DNA of 44,832 nt, taken from an uncultured Clostridia bacterium. GTDB taxonomy: Bacteria; Bacillota; Clostridia; Oscillospirales; Butyricicoccaceae. The notes beneath the pieces are model-generated. The model made no database searches. It was given only the letters and a program-made list of their open reading frames with translations, and had not been told where the DNA came from. Shown here in pieces: positions 15,364-24,487 of the stretch (positions are counted from its first letter, which is position 1; the number at the start of each line of letters is the position of its first letter). The DNA is taken from positions 1 to 44,832 of the forward strand of contig CALWAP010000013.1 of NCBI GenBank assembly GCA_944375715.1, given 5' to 3'. Made by a program: the position numbers and the translations under genes.

Positions 15364-17652
15364 ATGTCTAAATTACTTATTGTGGAATCGCCTGCCAAGG
15401 CAAAGACGATAACAAAGTATCTGGGGGACGGATACGAGGTTGAAGCTTCTATGGGACATCTTAGGGACCTGCCTAAAAAGGAGCTTGGTGTTGATGTTGA
15501 CCATGATTTTGAAGCCAAATATGTTCCCATTGACGGAAAAGACAAGATAATCAAAAATCTTAAAGCGGCAGCCGACAAGGCCGATACCGTTTATCTGGCT
15601 ACCGACCCCGACCGTGAAGGCGAGGCTATCTCATGGCATCTTAAGGAGCTTTTGGGGCTTCAGGACGACAAAACAAAAAGGATAACCTTTAACGAAATAA
15701 CAAAGAAGGCAGTGACCGAAGCTGTTTCTTCACCCAGAGACCTTGATATGAACCTGGTAGATGCTCAGCAGGCCAGGAGGATACTCGACAGGATAGTTGG
15801 CTACAAACTTTCGCCTTTTCTCTGGCGCAAGGTGCGTACCGGGCTTTCGGCAGGCAGAGTGCAGTCTGCTGTAACAAGGATGGTGGTCGACAGGGAGCGT
15901 GAGATAAAGGCTTTCGAACCAAAAGAGTATTGGACGATAGAAGTCCAGCTTAAAAAGGATGAAAAGCAGTTTGTTTCGCTTTTCTATGGTGACAATAACG
16001 GTAAGGTGGAGCTTTCCTCAGAAAAAGAGGCCGAGAATGTGCTGGGTGCCATTGAAAAGGGCAGCTTTATCGTAAGCTCGGTCAAAAAGAGCAAAAAAAA
16101 GCGTCAGCCTTCGCCCCCTTTTACCACTTCGACACTGCAGCAGGAAGCCTCGAGAAAACTTTCCATGCAGGCCAGAAGGACCATGTCAGTGGCACAGGAG
16201 CTTTATGAGGGCGTAACTTTGGGTGAAAACGGCGTTACCGGCCTTATAACCTATATGAGGACCGACTCATTGCGTATTTCGCAGGAGGCACTGACCCAGG
16301 CCAGAAGCTATATCGGTCAGAGGTACGGTGCCGATTATACCCCTGAAAAGCCCAGGGTTTTCAAGACAAAAAAGGGTGCTCAGGATGCTCATGAGGCCAT
16401 AAGGCCTTCCAACCCATCCCTTGATCCCGAGTCGATAAAAGGATATCTCACTCCCGATCAGTACAGGCTTTACAGGCTCATATGGTCGAGGTTCATCGCC
16501 TGCCAGATGAGTGACGCCGTTTTGAACACCACCTCGGTAGATATCGAAAACAGCGGCTATATATTCAGGACGACAGGCCAGACGGTAGCTTTCCAGGGAT
16601 TTTTGGCCCTTTATGAGGAGAGCCGCGATGATGCTGTTTCGGAGGATGGCGAAACAGCGCCGTTGCCCGAGCTTGAAAAGGGCGACAGGCCCGAGCATAT
16701 CAAAACGGAACCGAAGCAGCATTTTACCCAGCCCCCTCCCAGGTATACTGAAGCTTCTCTTATCAAGGCCATGGAGGAAAAGGGGATAGGCAGGCCCAGC
16801 ACCTATGCTCCGACTATTTCGGTAGTTTTGGACAGGGAGTATGTGGCAAAGGAGGGCAAGGCTTTAAAGCCCACCATGCTGGGAGAGGCCGTTACCGACC
16901 TGATGATAGACAAGTTCAGCGATATCGTTGACCTTAAATTCACAGCGCAGATGGAAAACACCCTGGATGAGGTGGAAAACGGCAGTGTGGATTACCGCGA
17001 GATCCTGAAGAAATACTACGATAATTTTTCAAAGGAACTCAACCAGGCAGAGATAGATCTGGATAAAAAGCGCATAAAAGTCAAGGACGAGGAAACCGAT
17101 ATAATATGCGAGTTCTGCGGCAGGAAAATGGTCATTAAAAACGGAAGGTTCGGAAAGTTCCTGGCCTGCCCCGGATATCCCGAGTGCAAGAACACAAAGC
17201 CCCTTGCGCAGGATACGGGTTTCCCGTGCCCCGTGTGCGGGAGCAAACTGCTTAAAAAGAAGTCAAAGAGCGGGTATTATTATTACGGCTGCGAAAGGAA
17301 TCCCGAGTGTGAGTTTATGACATGGGATACTCCCACTAAAAAGGTATGTCCCAAATGCGGCGGCGTAATATATAAAAGATATACAAAGGCCGAGAAAAAG
17401 TATCTCTGCCATGTTCCGGGCTGCGGGTATGAAGAACCGCTGCCCGAAAGAAAGTCAAAAAAGAAGGCCGAAGCCAACGGCGAGGCCGAAGAGGTCCCCA
17501 AGAAGCGCGTAAGCCGAAAGAAGGCCGAGACGGCCGAAACCGCTGAGGAAGCCCCCAAGAAGCGCACAAGCAGGAAGAAGGCTGAGACGGCCGAAACCGC
17601 TGAGGAAGCCCCCAAGAAGCGCACAAGCAGGAAGAAGGCTGAGAATGACTAA
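15364..17652 (+). CDS. topA: DNA topoisomerase I
   Basis: 762 residues. The TOPRIM domain begins KLLIVESPAKAKTITKYLG and contains DPDREGEAISWH. The active-site tyrosine is in LITYMRTDS (Tyr297). Three C-terminal zinc-finger modules follow from about residue 582 (CEFCG...CPGYPEC, CPVCG...CERNPEC, CPKCG...CHVPGC). A Lys/Ala/Glu-rich tail built from 19-residue repeats ends the protein. It relaxes negative supercoils. The tail probably adds nonspecific DNA affinity. The final codons overlap the trmFO start by 8 bases. Confidence 0.97.
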   Translation: MSKLLIVESPAKAKTITKYLGDGYEVEASMGHLRDLPKKELGVDVDHDFEAKYVPIDGKDKIIKNLKAAADKADTVYLATDPDREGEAISWHLKELLGLQDDKTKRITFNEITKKAVTEAVSSPRDLDMNLVDAQQARRILDRIVGYKLSPFLWRKVRTGLSAGRVQSAVTRMVVDREREIKAFEPKEYWTIEVQLKKDEKQFVSLFYGDNNGKVELSSEKEAENVLGAIEKGSFIVSSVKKSKKKRQPSPPFTTSTLQQEASRKLSMQARRTMSVAQELYEGVTLGENGVTGLITYMRTDSLRISQEALTQARSYIGQRYGADYTPEKPRVFKTKKGAQDAHEAIRPSNPSLDPESIKGYLTPDQYRLYRLIWSRFIACQMSDAVLNTTSVDIENSGYIFRTTGQTVAFQGFLALYEESRDDAVSEDGETAPLPELEKGDRPEHIKTEPKQHFTQPPPRYTEASLIKAMEEKGIGRPSTYAPTISVVLDREYVAKEGKALKPTMLGEAVTDLMIDKFSDIVDLKFTAQMENTLDEVENGSVDYREILKKYYDNFSKELNQAEIDLDKKRIKVKDEETDIICEFCGRKMVIKNGRFGKFLACPGYPECKNTKPLAQDTGFPCPVCGSKLLKKKSKSGYYYYGCERNPECEFMTWDTPTKKVCPKCGGVIYKRYTKAEKKYLCHVPGCGYEEPLPERKSKKKAEANGEAEEVPKKRVSRKKAETAETAEEAPKKRTSRKKAETAETAEEAPKKRTSRKKAEND
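17521..17634 (+). repeat. Two tandem 57-bp repeats in the topA 3' end
   Basis: The units 17521-17577 and 17578-17634 are almost identical, and a third begins at 17635 (AAGGCTGAGA) before the stop. Each encodes KKAETAETAEEAPKKRTSR, a basic/acidic tail motif resembling histone H1-like tails. Being multiples of three, the units can expand or contract without shifting frame. Confidence 0.85.
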
Positions 17653-18967
17653 AACTGCGGTAAAGGTCGTTGGGGCAGGGCTTGCGGGCAGTGAAGCTGC
17701 CTGGCAGCTTGCCATAAGGGGCGTTCCCGTAGAGCTTTATGAGATGAAGCCTCTGGAGAGTTCGCCCGCACATAAAAGCACGGATTTTGCCGAGTTGGTG
17801 TGCTCCAATTCGCTTAGGGGCAACAGCCTTTCCAACGCTCCGGGCCTTTTAAAAAGGGAGATGGAGCTTTGCCGCTCGCTTATTATGGAAAGCGCCCTTT
17901 TGAACCGCACTCCCGCGGGAGGGGCGCTGGCTGTTGACAGGGAGGGCTTTTCCTCGTATATAACGGAAAAGATAGAAAGCCATCCCAATATAAAGGTCAT
18001 AGCCCAAAGGGTAGATGAAATACCGCAGGGTCCTGCCATAGTCGCAACAGGCCCGCTGACCGACGGAAGGCTTTTTGAGAGTATGGCCGAATTTTTTGGC
18101 GGCGAGGGACTGCATTTTTATGATGCGGCTGCGCCAATAGTTTCCTTTTCAAGCATAAATATGGAAAAGGCTTTTTACGCCTCAAGATACGGCAAAGGTG
18201 ACGCCGATTATATTAACTGCCCCATGGACCGTGAGGAATACGAGGCGTTTGTAAGGGAGCTGAGAACAGCCCAGGAGGCTGAGGTAAAAGGCTTTGAGGA
18301 TAAAGCCGTTTTTGAGGGATGTATGCCTGTCGAGGTCATGGCCAGAAGGGGAGAGGACACTTTGAGGTTCGGCCCCATGAAGCCCAGGGGAATAATAGAT
18401 CCAAAAACCGGAAGGGAGCCTTATGCCGTGGTCCAGCTCAGGGCCGACAACAGAGAAAAGAGCATGTATAACATTGTCGGCTTCCAGACGCACCTGCGGT
18501 TCCCGGAGCAAAAGCGGGTGTTTGCAATGATACCGGGGCTGGAAAAGGCCGAGATACTGCGTTACGGAGTCATGCACCGTAACAGTTTTATTGCCTCGCC
18601 GGGAAAGCTTGACAGGTATTACAGGGCCATAAGCTGTCCTGATATAATGTTTGCAGGGCAGATGACGGGCGTCGAGGGATATATAGAGTCGGCGGCTTCG
18701 GGACTTTGCTGCGGGATAAACATGGCAAGGCAGATAAAAGGTATGCCGCTTATAGATTTTCCCACCAGCACGGCTTTGGGGGCGCTGTCCAGGCATATAA
18801 GCGGGTATGAGGGGGCATCATTCCAGCCGATGAATATAAATTTCGGTATAATAGATTCCCTTGACGAAAGGGTCAAGGGCAAAAGGGCCAGATATGAGAA
18901 AATATCCGCGCGCGCTCTTGGCCAAATAAAGTCTATGCTCGAGCTTATTACGGAGGATATAAGGTGA
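17645..18967 (+). CDS. trmFO: TrmFO, folate-dependent tRNA m5U54 methyltransferase
   Basis: 440 residues. The FAD-binding motif VVGAGLAGSEAAWQLA starts at residue 8. Family blocks ELVCSNSLRGNSLSNAPGLLK, GCMPVEVMARRGEDTLRFGPMKP and FAGQMTGVEGYIESAASG follow. It uses methylene-tetrahydrofolate and FADH2 to methylate U54 of tRNA. The length matches the family. It lies directly after topA (8-base overlap), as in Bacillus-type genomes. Confidence 0.96.
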   Translation: MTKTAVKVVGAGLAGSEAAWQLAIRGVPVELYEMKPLESSPAHKSTDFAELVCSNSLRGNSLSNAPGLLKREMELCRSLIMESALLNRTPAGGALAVDREGFSSYITEKIESHPNIKVIAQRVDEIPQGPAIVATGPLTDGRLFESMAEFFGGEGLHFYDAAAPIVSFSSINMEKAFYASRYGKGDADYINCPMDREEYEAFVRELRTAQEAEVKGFEDKAVFEGCMPVEVMARRGEDTLRFGPMKPRGIIDPKTGREPYAVVQLRADNREKSMYNIVGFQTHLRFPEQKRVFAMIPGLEKAEILRYGVMHRNSFIASPGKLDRYYRAISCPDIMFAGQMTGVEGYIESAASGLCCGINMARQIKGMPLIDFPTSTALGALSRHISGYEGASFQPMNINFGIIDSLDERVKGKRARYEKISARALGQIKSMLELITEDIR

Positions 18968-20007
18968 AAATAGTAATTGATGTTATGGGAAGCGACAACG
19001 GTCCCGAGGCCATAGTCGCCGGGGCGGTAAGTTCCCTTGCGGAGTTCCCCGACCTCGAGGTGGTGCTTGTCGGTGATGGCGGCAGGATAAACGATATCCT
19101 TAAAAAGGAAAAGGCCGAAAACGAAAAGCGGATAACAGTATTCCCCACCACTGAGGTCATAGATATGCACGACAGCCCCAGCAGGGCTGTTTTGCAGAAG
19201 AAGGATTCCTCTTTGGCCGTAGCCCTGAATATCATGAAGGATGGCGGCGGCGACGCGCTTTTGTCTGCCGGCAGCACAGGGGCCGTTTTAGCGGGAAGTA
19301 CCTTTGTACTCAAGAGGATCAAAGGGATAAGACGTCCCGCTCTGGCGCCGTCACTGCCTACCAAAAGCGGAAGATCCCTCCTTATTGACTGCGGAGCCAA
19401 TGTTGTATGCAGTGCTGAGGACTTGTTGCTTTTTGCACTGATGGGCTCCTGCTATATGAAAAAGCAGTTCAATATGTCCTCTCCCCGGGTTGGCCTGATA
19501 AATAACGGGGCCGAGGACAGCAAAGGCACGCCGATGCATGTTGAGGCGTATAAGATGCTTAAAAAGGCCGGCGAAACGGGCGAGATAAACTTTGTCGGCA
19601 ATGTCGAGGGCAGAGACATCGCCATGGGTGCCGCCGATGTGCTGGTATGTGACGGGTTTACGGGAAATATTGTTCTTAAGACATACGAGGGCCTGGGACT
19701 GTATCTTGTCAGTATACTCAAGAGTATTTTTATGAAGAATATAGTGACAAAGCTGTCGGCTTTGGGTGTAAGTTCGGGCCTTAAAGAGCTGAAAAAGACT
19801 ATGGACTATAAAGAAATAGGCGGAGCGCCTCTTCTGGGCATTACAAAACCCGTCATAAAAGCACATGGCTCCAGCGACCCTGCGGCGACCAAAGGGGCTA
19901 TACGCCAGGCTTACAACTTTGTCAGAGGCGGCTTTATAGAGGAGATAGCACAAACGGCCGCAAAAATTGAGGCTTCCCTTGAAGAAAAGGAAAAGAGTGG
20001 AGAATAA
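18964..20007 (+). CDS. plsX: Phosphate acyltransferase PlsX
   Basis: 347 residues from GTG 18964, overlapping the trmFO stop by 4 bases. The start reads KIVIDVMGSDNGPEAIVAGAV, and later blocks are LSAGSTGAVLAGSTFVLKRIKGI and VCDGFTGNIVLKTYEG. It converts acyl-ACP to acyl phosphate for phospholipid synthesis. It is followed by acpP, its donor protein, which has its own promoter in the 69-base gap. Confidence 0.96.
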   Translation: MKIVIDVMGSDNGPEAIVAGAVSSLAEFPDLEVVLVGDGGRINDILKKEKAENEKRITVFPTTEVIDMHDSPSRAVLQKKDSSLAVALNIMKDGGGDALLSAGSTGAVLAGSTFVLKRIKGIRRPALAPSLPTKSGRSLLIDCGANVVCSAEDLLLFALMGSCYMKKQFNMSSPRVGLINNGAEDSKGTPMHVEAYKMLKKAGETGEINFVGNVEGRDIAMGAADVLVCDGFTGNIVLKTYEGLGLYLVSILKSIFMKNIVTKLSALGVSSGLKELKKTMDYKEIGGAPLLGITKPVIKAHGSSDPAATKGAIRQAYNFVRGGFIEEIAQTAAKIEASLEEKEKSGE

Positions 20008-20010
20008 CTG

Positions 20011-20039
20011 TTTACAACGGCTTTCTGCTTTGCTATAAT
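20011..20039 (+). promoter_or_regulatory. acpP promoter
   Basis: TTTACA (20011-20016) and TATAAT (20034-20039) with a 17-base spacer lie 38 bases before the acpP start. This suits the high expression expected of acyl carrier protein. Confidence 0.7.
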
Positions 20040-20076
20040 CCAAAGTTGTAGTAAGTCTGTGAAAGGAGATTGTTTT

Positions 20077-20307
20077 ATGGTTTTTGAAAAGCTGGCGGCG
20101 CTTATCGGCGAGCAGTTTGGTATATCGCCCGATAAGGTGACAATGGATACGAATTTTGTGAACGACCTCGGCGCCAACTCGATTGATTTTGTCGAGCTTA
20201 TGCTGTCTGTGGAAGAGACCTTTGGCCTTCAGGAAATAGATGAGGATGTCGCAGATCAAATCCACACCGTTGAGGATGTTGTCAATTACATATCCGACAG
20301 GATATAA
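20077..20307 (+). CDS. acpP: Acyl carrier protein
   Basis: 76 residues from ATG 20077 with AAAGGAGA upstream; the frame extends to 20059 but lacks a site there. It is an acidic four-helix protein whose phosphopantetheine serine is Ser35, in GANSIDFVEL. The usual DSL around this serine is NSI here, a variant found in other carrier proteins. It carries acyl chains for fatty acid and phospholipid synthesis. The neighbour plsX supports the assignment. Confidence 0.93.
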   Translation: MVFEKLAALIGEQFGISPDKVTMDTNFVNDLGANSIDFVELMLSVEETFGLQEIDEDVADQIHTVEDVVNYISDRI

Positions 20308-20314
20308 GATTTTT

Positions 20315-20346
20315 GATTTCGGGCGGAAATGCCCGAAATCATTTTC
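20315..20346 (+). terminator. Terminator after acpP
   Basis: GATTTCGGGC (20315-20324) and GCCCGAAATC (20331-20340) form a perfect 10-bp stem with a 6-base loop, followed by ATTTTCTTTAATTTT. It ends the plsX-acpP transcript before rnc. Confidence 0.85.
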
Positions 20347-20373
20347 TTTAATTTTGGAAAGAAGGTGCTTTGG

Positions 20374-21048
20374 ATGATCGACGAGATCAGAGGTTACAGG
20401 TTTAAGGACCCGGCGCTTTTGACAAATGCCCTTTGCCACAGCTCCTATGCAAACGAGCATAAGGATAAAGGGGTCCGCAGCAACGAGAGGCTGGAGTACC
20501 TGGGTGACGCCGTTTTGGGTATGATAAGCGCCGAATATATTTATAACAGATATAAGGATCTGCCGGAAGGCGAGATGACCAAGCTCCGTGCATCGATAGT
20601 ATGCGAACAGTCCCTTTATGAGTTTGCCGGCGAGATAGGGCTGGGTGATATGCTGCTTTTGGGCAAGGGAGAGATAAGCGGCGGAGGAAACAAGCGTCCG
20701 TCGGTGCTGGCTGACGCGGTGGAAGCCGTTTTGGCTGCCATATATCTTGACGGAGGTATCAAGGCCGCCAAGGATTTTATCCTTGAGTTTATAATGAACA
20801 AGGCCGAAACGGTGGAAAAAGGACATATTTCGGTCGATTACAAGACCACTTTGCAGGAAATAGTGCAGAAAAACCATCAGGAGACCCTTTCTTATCATGT
20901 CAAGTCGGAGAGCGGCCCTGACCATGACAAGCTGTTTGTCATAGAGGTTTATATAAACTCCAACCCCATTGCCGAAGGTTCGGGTAAGAGCAAAAAACAG
21001 GCCGAACAGGCAGCCGCCAAGGCGGCTTTGGAATTGATGGGACAATGA
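20374..21048 (+). CDS. rnc: Ribonuclease III
   Basis: 224 residues from ATG 20374, chosen over the frame opening at 20329 because that overlaps the terminator and an AGAAGG site precedes 20374. The RNase III signature NERLEYLGDAVL (37-48) includes catalytic Glu41 and Asp45. A double-stranded RNA-binding domain (about 155-222) contains GSGKSKKQAEQAAAKAAL. It cleaves dsRNA in rRNA and mRNA processing. The next gene starts in an ATGA overlap. Confidence 0.96.
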   Translation: MIDEIRGYRFKDPALLTNALCHSSYANEHKDKGVRSNERLEYLGDAVLGMISAEYIYNRYKDLPEGEMTKLRASIVCEQSLYEFAGEIGLGDMLLLGKGEISGGGNKRPSVLADAVEAVLAAIYLDGGIKAAKDFILEFIMNKAETVEKGHISVDYKTTLQEIVQKNHQETLSYHVKSESGPDHDKLFVIEVYINSNPIAEGSGKSKKQAEQAAAKAALELMGQ

Positions 21049-22022
21049 AAAGCTCGATAATCCCGATTTTCATACCTCACCTGGGCTGTCCCAACAACTG
21101 TGTTTTCTGTGACCAGCACAAGATAGCCTCCACCGTAAAGGAGCCTGATTTCAGTGAGGTTAAAGGCATCATCGAGCAGGGCCTTTCATATGCCCGAAAG
21201 CCCCAGATATCATTTTACGGCGGCAGCTTCACCGCTATCAGGCGGGAGCTTATGGAGGGATACCTTCAAACGGCGGTACCTTTTGTGGAAAGCGGCCTTT
21301 GCGACAGCATAAGGCTGTCGACCCGTCCTGACGCCATTGATGAAGATATCCTTGAAACGCTCAGGAAATATCATGTAAAGACGATAGAGCTGGGCGCGCA
21401 GTCGATGTGCGACAGGGTGCTCGCGGCATCGGGCAGGGGGCATACGGCTTTTGATACCTCAAAGGCAAGCGGGCTGATAAAGGAATATGGCTTTGAGCTT
21501 ATACTCCAGATGATGGTGGGGCTGCCCCTTTCGGAAAAGGAGGACGAGCTTTACACGGCCGAGGCATTGTGCCGTCTCAGACCTGACGGGGTGAGGATAT
21601 ACCCCACCTGCGTCATTGATAAGACTCCTCTTTATGATATGTATCTTGCGGGAAGATACAAGGCCCTTTCGGTGGATGAGGCTGTGGATATCTGCGCCGA
21701 TCTGCTTGATATATTTGAAAAATACGGCGTTTATATAGTCCGCCTGGGACTCAATCCTACCGAAGAACTGTCAAATGGTGGTGTAAAGGCGGGGGCATAT
21801 CATCCGGCTTTGGGCGAGATGGTGTATTCCAGGCGTTTTCTTAAAAAAGTGCTGCCTTTGGTGCCAAAGGAACCCTATGATATACTTGTGCCGCCAAGGT
21901 CCCTTTCGGTGGCAATCGGCCAGAAAAGGTGCAACCTGAGTTATCTTAAAAGCATAAGCCCAATTTGCTCCATAAAAGGGGAGGAAGGGCTCGAGCTGCC
22001 ATTCAAAATAAGCATTCGTTGA
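21045..22022 (+). CDS. Elp3-like radical SAM protein (no acetyltransferase domain)
   Basis: 325 residues. The cluster-binding motif CPNNCVFCDQ (about 15-24) and the segments SFYGGSFTAI, IELGAQSMCD and LQMMVGLP mark the Elp3/oxygen-independent radical SAM family; the C-terminal GNAT domain of true Elp3 is absent. The gene regularly follows rnc in clostridia. Its substrate is not settled; tRNA modification is inferred from Elp3. In many relatives smc and ftsY come next, but here they do not. Confidence 0.88.
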   Translation: MKSSIIPIFIPHLGCPNNCVFCDQHKIASTVKEPDFSEVKGIIEQGLSYARKPQISFYGGSFTAIRRELMEGYLQTAVPFVESGLCDSIRLSTRPDAIDEDILETLRKYHVKTIELGAQSMCDRVLAASGRGHTAFDTSKASGLIKEYGFELILQMMVGLPLSEKEDELYTAEALCRLRPDGVRIYPTCVIDKTPLYDMYLAGRYKALSVDEAVDICADLLDIFEKYGVYIVRLGLNPTEELSNGGVKAGAYHPALGEMVYSRRFLKKVLPLVPKEPYDILVPPRSLSVAIGQKRCNLSYLKSISPICSIKGEEGLELPFKISIR

Positions 22023-22210
22023 AAACGGGGCCGGTGAGGGAATATGGTTTGCCCTTATATATTTTAGGACCGGCAGCATACGGCTTGCATTTCAAAATTC
22101 AAAGGTACGCTTGGAAAGGTGTGTCTGCATGAAGTTGAGTCGTAAAACAGTACGGCTGTGTCCATATTATAGGTGAGATCCCGGATAAGCTTGCTGCCTA
22201 AACTTCCGTA

Positions 22211-22420
22211 ATGTCCCGAGGAAGGATTTGGAAGTATATTGGCATAGGTCTGCTCACCGTTATTTTAGAATGGATATTTGTCGCCTGGGTTTACGCTTTT
22301 TTTGACGGCATGGCGCAGTCAGAACGCATTGTCCTGGGAACGGGTTTTTTCCTGGCTTTCGAAATGGTTATTTGCACGGGTGTAATAGTCAGCAGGATAG
22401 GAAGCGGAAAAAACAAGTAG
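22211..22420 (+). CDS. Small two-helix membrane protein (hypothetical)
   Basis: 69 residues. Two hydrophobic helices (about 8-30 and 41-61) are separated by a short FDGMAQSERIV loop, with a basic C-terminus. No family is recognised. The ATG at 22211 has no clear ribosome binding site, so the start is uncertain. The 188 bases between it and the radical SAM gene show no other ORF or motif that I can support. A bidirectional terminator follows at 22512. Confidence 0.5.
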   Translation: MSRGRIWKYIGIGLLTVILEWIFVAWVYAFFDGMAQSERIVLGTGFFLAFEMVICTGVIVSRIGSGKNK

Positions 22421-22511
22421 GCCCCTTTACGATTGCCGCACCTCAAAATGAAATATAAAACGGCTGCGCACACAAATGCTTTTTGAGCGTTTGAACAGCT
22501 GAAAAAAATAA

Positions 22512-22545
22512 AAAAAGCCTTCGGTTTTTTAACCGAAGGCTTTTT
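22512..22545. terminator. Bidirectional terminator
   Basis: AAAAAGCCTTCGGTT pairs with AACCGAAGGCTTTTT around TTTT, with A- and T-runs on both sides. It can end both the plus-strand small gene and the minus-strand M20 gene that stops at 22560. Confidence 0.9.
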
Positions 22546-22559
22546 ATCAGCATTATTTT

Positions 22560-23990
22560 TTATTTGATGGGCTGGGGTTTTACTCCCTTGGGGATGGGGC
22601 AGATATAACCGTCGGGGCCGACCCTGTCTTTATGTTCGGCCTTTGCTTTTTCAAGCAGCTCGGGGTCGCGCATAAGGTCGATGACGGTGGCAGCCATGAC
22701 CTCTCCGGCGTAAAGCATGCCCTTGTGGGCTACCGTCGATTTGCCCTGGGCGACTATCTGCCAGCTGTGGCCCGGGGTGTCGGCTGCCAGAGTGGCGGCA
22801 TTTATCTGGGCGGTCGGGCAGACCCAGCTGACATCGCCGACATCGGTGGAGCCGCCCATGGCCTTTCCGGAGGGGAAGTAGGGCAGCACGAAGCTGTTGA
22901 GAGGACCGCCCTGATGCTCTTTGAGGAAAGCTACGACATCGGGGCCGCCGTCTACATATTTTTCTGCAAGATCAATAGGTGCAGGAGCCGTCTTCTGATA
23001 TTCGGCGGCAAGGGCTGTCTCCTCGGCTGTATACTCGGGCAGAGGCACCTTCTTGAGATTTTCGTAAAGAGCCTCTTCCAGCGTGACATTGTTTACGACA
23101 TTGGAGCAGGCCTTAATGAATTCATACTCCATGCGTGTATGCGTCATGAGAGCGGCGCCCTTGGCGATATCGATCACCCATTCATAAATTTCCTGGGCCT
23201 GTTTGTTCTTGGGAGCACGGCAGAGATAGAGGACCTCGGCCACGGGCTGGACGACATTAGGGGAAAGACCGCCGGTGTTGGTGATGGCATAGTGCACCCT
23301 GGCCTCGGGGATTATATGCTCGCGCAGGAACTGAACACCTACATTGAGAAGCTCAACGGCATCCAGAGCCGAACGGCCATTATAAGGATCGCCTGCGGCA
23401 TGTGCCGAAACGCCGAAGAACTTGAATTTCACCTGTATGTTTGCAAGGGAGCTGGTGGCCGAAGCGGCGTTTATAGAACCGGGGTGCCATGTAATGGCGG
23501 CGTCAAGGCAGTCAAACACACCTTCCCTGGCCATGAAAGCCTTTCCGGACCCGCCTTCTTCACCGGGGCATCCAAAATAAACGACTGTACCCGAAGCGCC
23601 CGTCTCCTTAAGGTAGTCCTTGACCGCGAAAGCGGCAGCCAGGGAGCCTACGCCCAGAAGGTTGTGGCCGCAGCCATGGCCGGGCATGCCTTCCTTATAC
23701 CATTCTTTGTGCGTGACGCCCGCGACCTGGCTCAGGCCGAAAAGGGAGTCATATTCGCCCAGAAGGCCGATGACGGGTTTGCCGCTTCCGTATGTACCGG
23801 AAAAGGCCGTTTCAACGCCGCCAATGCCCTTTTCAACTTTAAAGCCTTCAGATTCCAGAAGGCCACATAATTCTTCCATGGACTTGTGCTCGACAAAGGC
23901 TGTCTCTGCATATTCCCAGATATTGTCGCTGGCATGAGTCAGAGCTTCGGCCCTGGAGTTTACCGATTGAACGATCTTTTCAATGCTCAT
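22560..23990 (-). CDS. M20-family amidohydrolase, AbgB-like
   Basis: 476 residues. Metal and active-site blocks are GLLGEYDSL, GHGCGHNLLG, PGEEGGSGKAF and HPGS, with the dimerisation insert near 200-310. The family (aminobenzoyl-glutamate utilisation B / indole-acetamide type hydrolases) removes acyl or glutamyl groups from small amides. AbgB normally pairs with AbgA and a transporter, which are not here, so the true substrate is open; a carboxypeptidase-like role in amino acid salvage is likely. The AAAGGATG site supports the start, and the gene is monocistronic with its own promoter and terminator. Confidence 0.85.
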   Translation of the reverse strand: MSIEKIVQSVNSRAEALTHASDNIWEYAETAFVEHKSMEELCGLLESEGFKVEKGIGGVETAFSGTYGSGKPVIGLLGEYDSLFGLSQVAGVTHKEWYKEGMPGHGCGHNLLGVGSLAAAFAVKDYLKETGASGTVVYFGCPGEEGGSGKAFMAREGVFDCLDAAITWHPGSINAASATSSLANIQVKFKFFGVSAHAAGDPYNGRSALDAVELLNVGVQFLREHIIPEARVHYAITNTGGLSPNVVQPVAEVLYLCRAPKNKQAQEIYEWVIDIAKGAALMTHTRMEYEFIKACSNVVNNVTLEEALYENLKKVPLPEYTAEETALAAEYQKTAPAPIDLAEKYVDGGPDVVAFLKEHQGGPLNSFVLPYFPSGKAMGGSTDVGDVSWVCPTAQINAATLAADTPGHSWQIVAQGKSTVAHKGMLYAGEVMAATVIDLMRDPELLEKAKAEHKDRVGPDGYICPIPKGVKPQPIK

Positions 23991-24085
23991 ACAGTTATCA
24001 TCCTTTACAAATTTATTGTTTCATTTGTGTCTAAAATGCACAAAAAGGACTACGGCATATACCAAACACACATCAAAACACATAA

Positions 24086-24114
24086 ATTATAGCACATTTT
24101 AAATAGTTGGTAAA
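24086..24114 (-). promoter_or_regulatory. Promoter of the M20 gene
   Basis: TATAAT (24091-24086) stands 17 bases after TTTACC (24114-24109) on the minus strand, about 95 bases upstream of the start. Confidence 0.5.
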
Positions 24115-24135
24115 GAAAAAGGCCCAATATATCTT

Positions 24136-24357
24136 TTAAAACTTGCCGTTTTGTTGCCCGTCAAGAAGTCCGGATATTGCCAAAGCCGCTCCCGCAGCCA
24201 TTGCCAGAAGGCCGGCAGCTGAAAGGGAAAAGAGGGCGCCGGATGATGTGATATGTGTATCGGGCATGGAATCAATTATGCGTGTAACGGTATAATCAGT
24301 GAACAATGACATAAGGCCGCAGATAAAAATGCTGCAGCCTAAAATAAGCTTTTTCAA
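24136..24357 (-). CDS. Small two-helix membrane protein (hypothetical)
   Basis: 73 residues from TTG 24357, preferred over GTG 24366 because GGAGG lies 8 bases before the TTG but touches the GTG. Helix one (KLILGCSIFICGLMSLF) and helix two (SAAGLLAMAAGAALAISGLL) flank a short DYTVTRIIDSMPDTHIT loop. No family is recognised. It is probably transcribed from the 24.4 kb intergenic region. Confidence 0.6.
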   Translation of the reverse strand: MKKLILGCSIFICGLMSLFTDYTVTRIIDSMPDTHITSSGALFSLSAAGLLAMAAGAALAISGLLDGQQNGKF

Positions 24358-24442
24358 AAGATTCACCTCCGTTTGACCATATTATAAATGAAAAAACCTT
24401 TTGATATCAATAGGAAGCCTGAAGTGAAAGAAAATAATATTA

Positions 24443-24472
24443 TTGACATTTATGCTCTTTTTAAAGTATAAT
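24443..24472 (+). promoter_or_regulatory. tRNA-Pro promoter
   Basis: TTGACA (24443-24448) and TATAAT (24467-24472) have an 18-base spacer. The tRNA begins 16 bases later, consistent with a short 5' leader. Confidence 0.8.
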
Positions 24473-24487
24473 ATATGGGCTGACAAA

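Noticed and set aside
20176-20187. ACP serine context NSI instead of DSL as a sign of a non-functional carrier
   Set aside because: The serine is present and NSI occurs in functional carrier proteins; the plsX context and strong promoter indicate the housekeeping ACP.
19351-21045. A 564-residue minus-strand frame across plsX, acpP and rnc
   Set aside because: It crosses three well-identified plus-strand genes, a promoter and a terminator; its translation has no recognisable domain.
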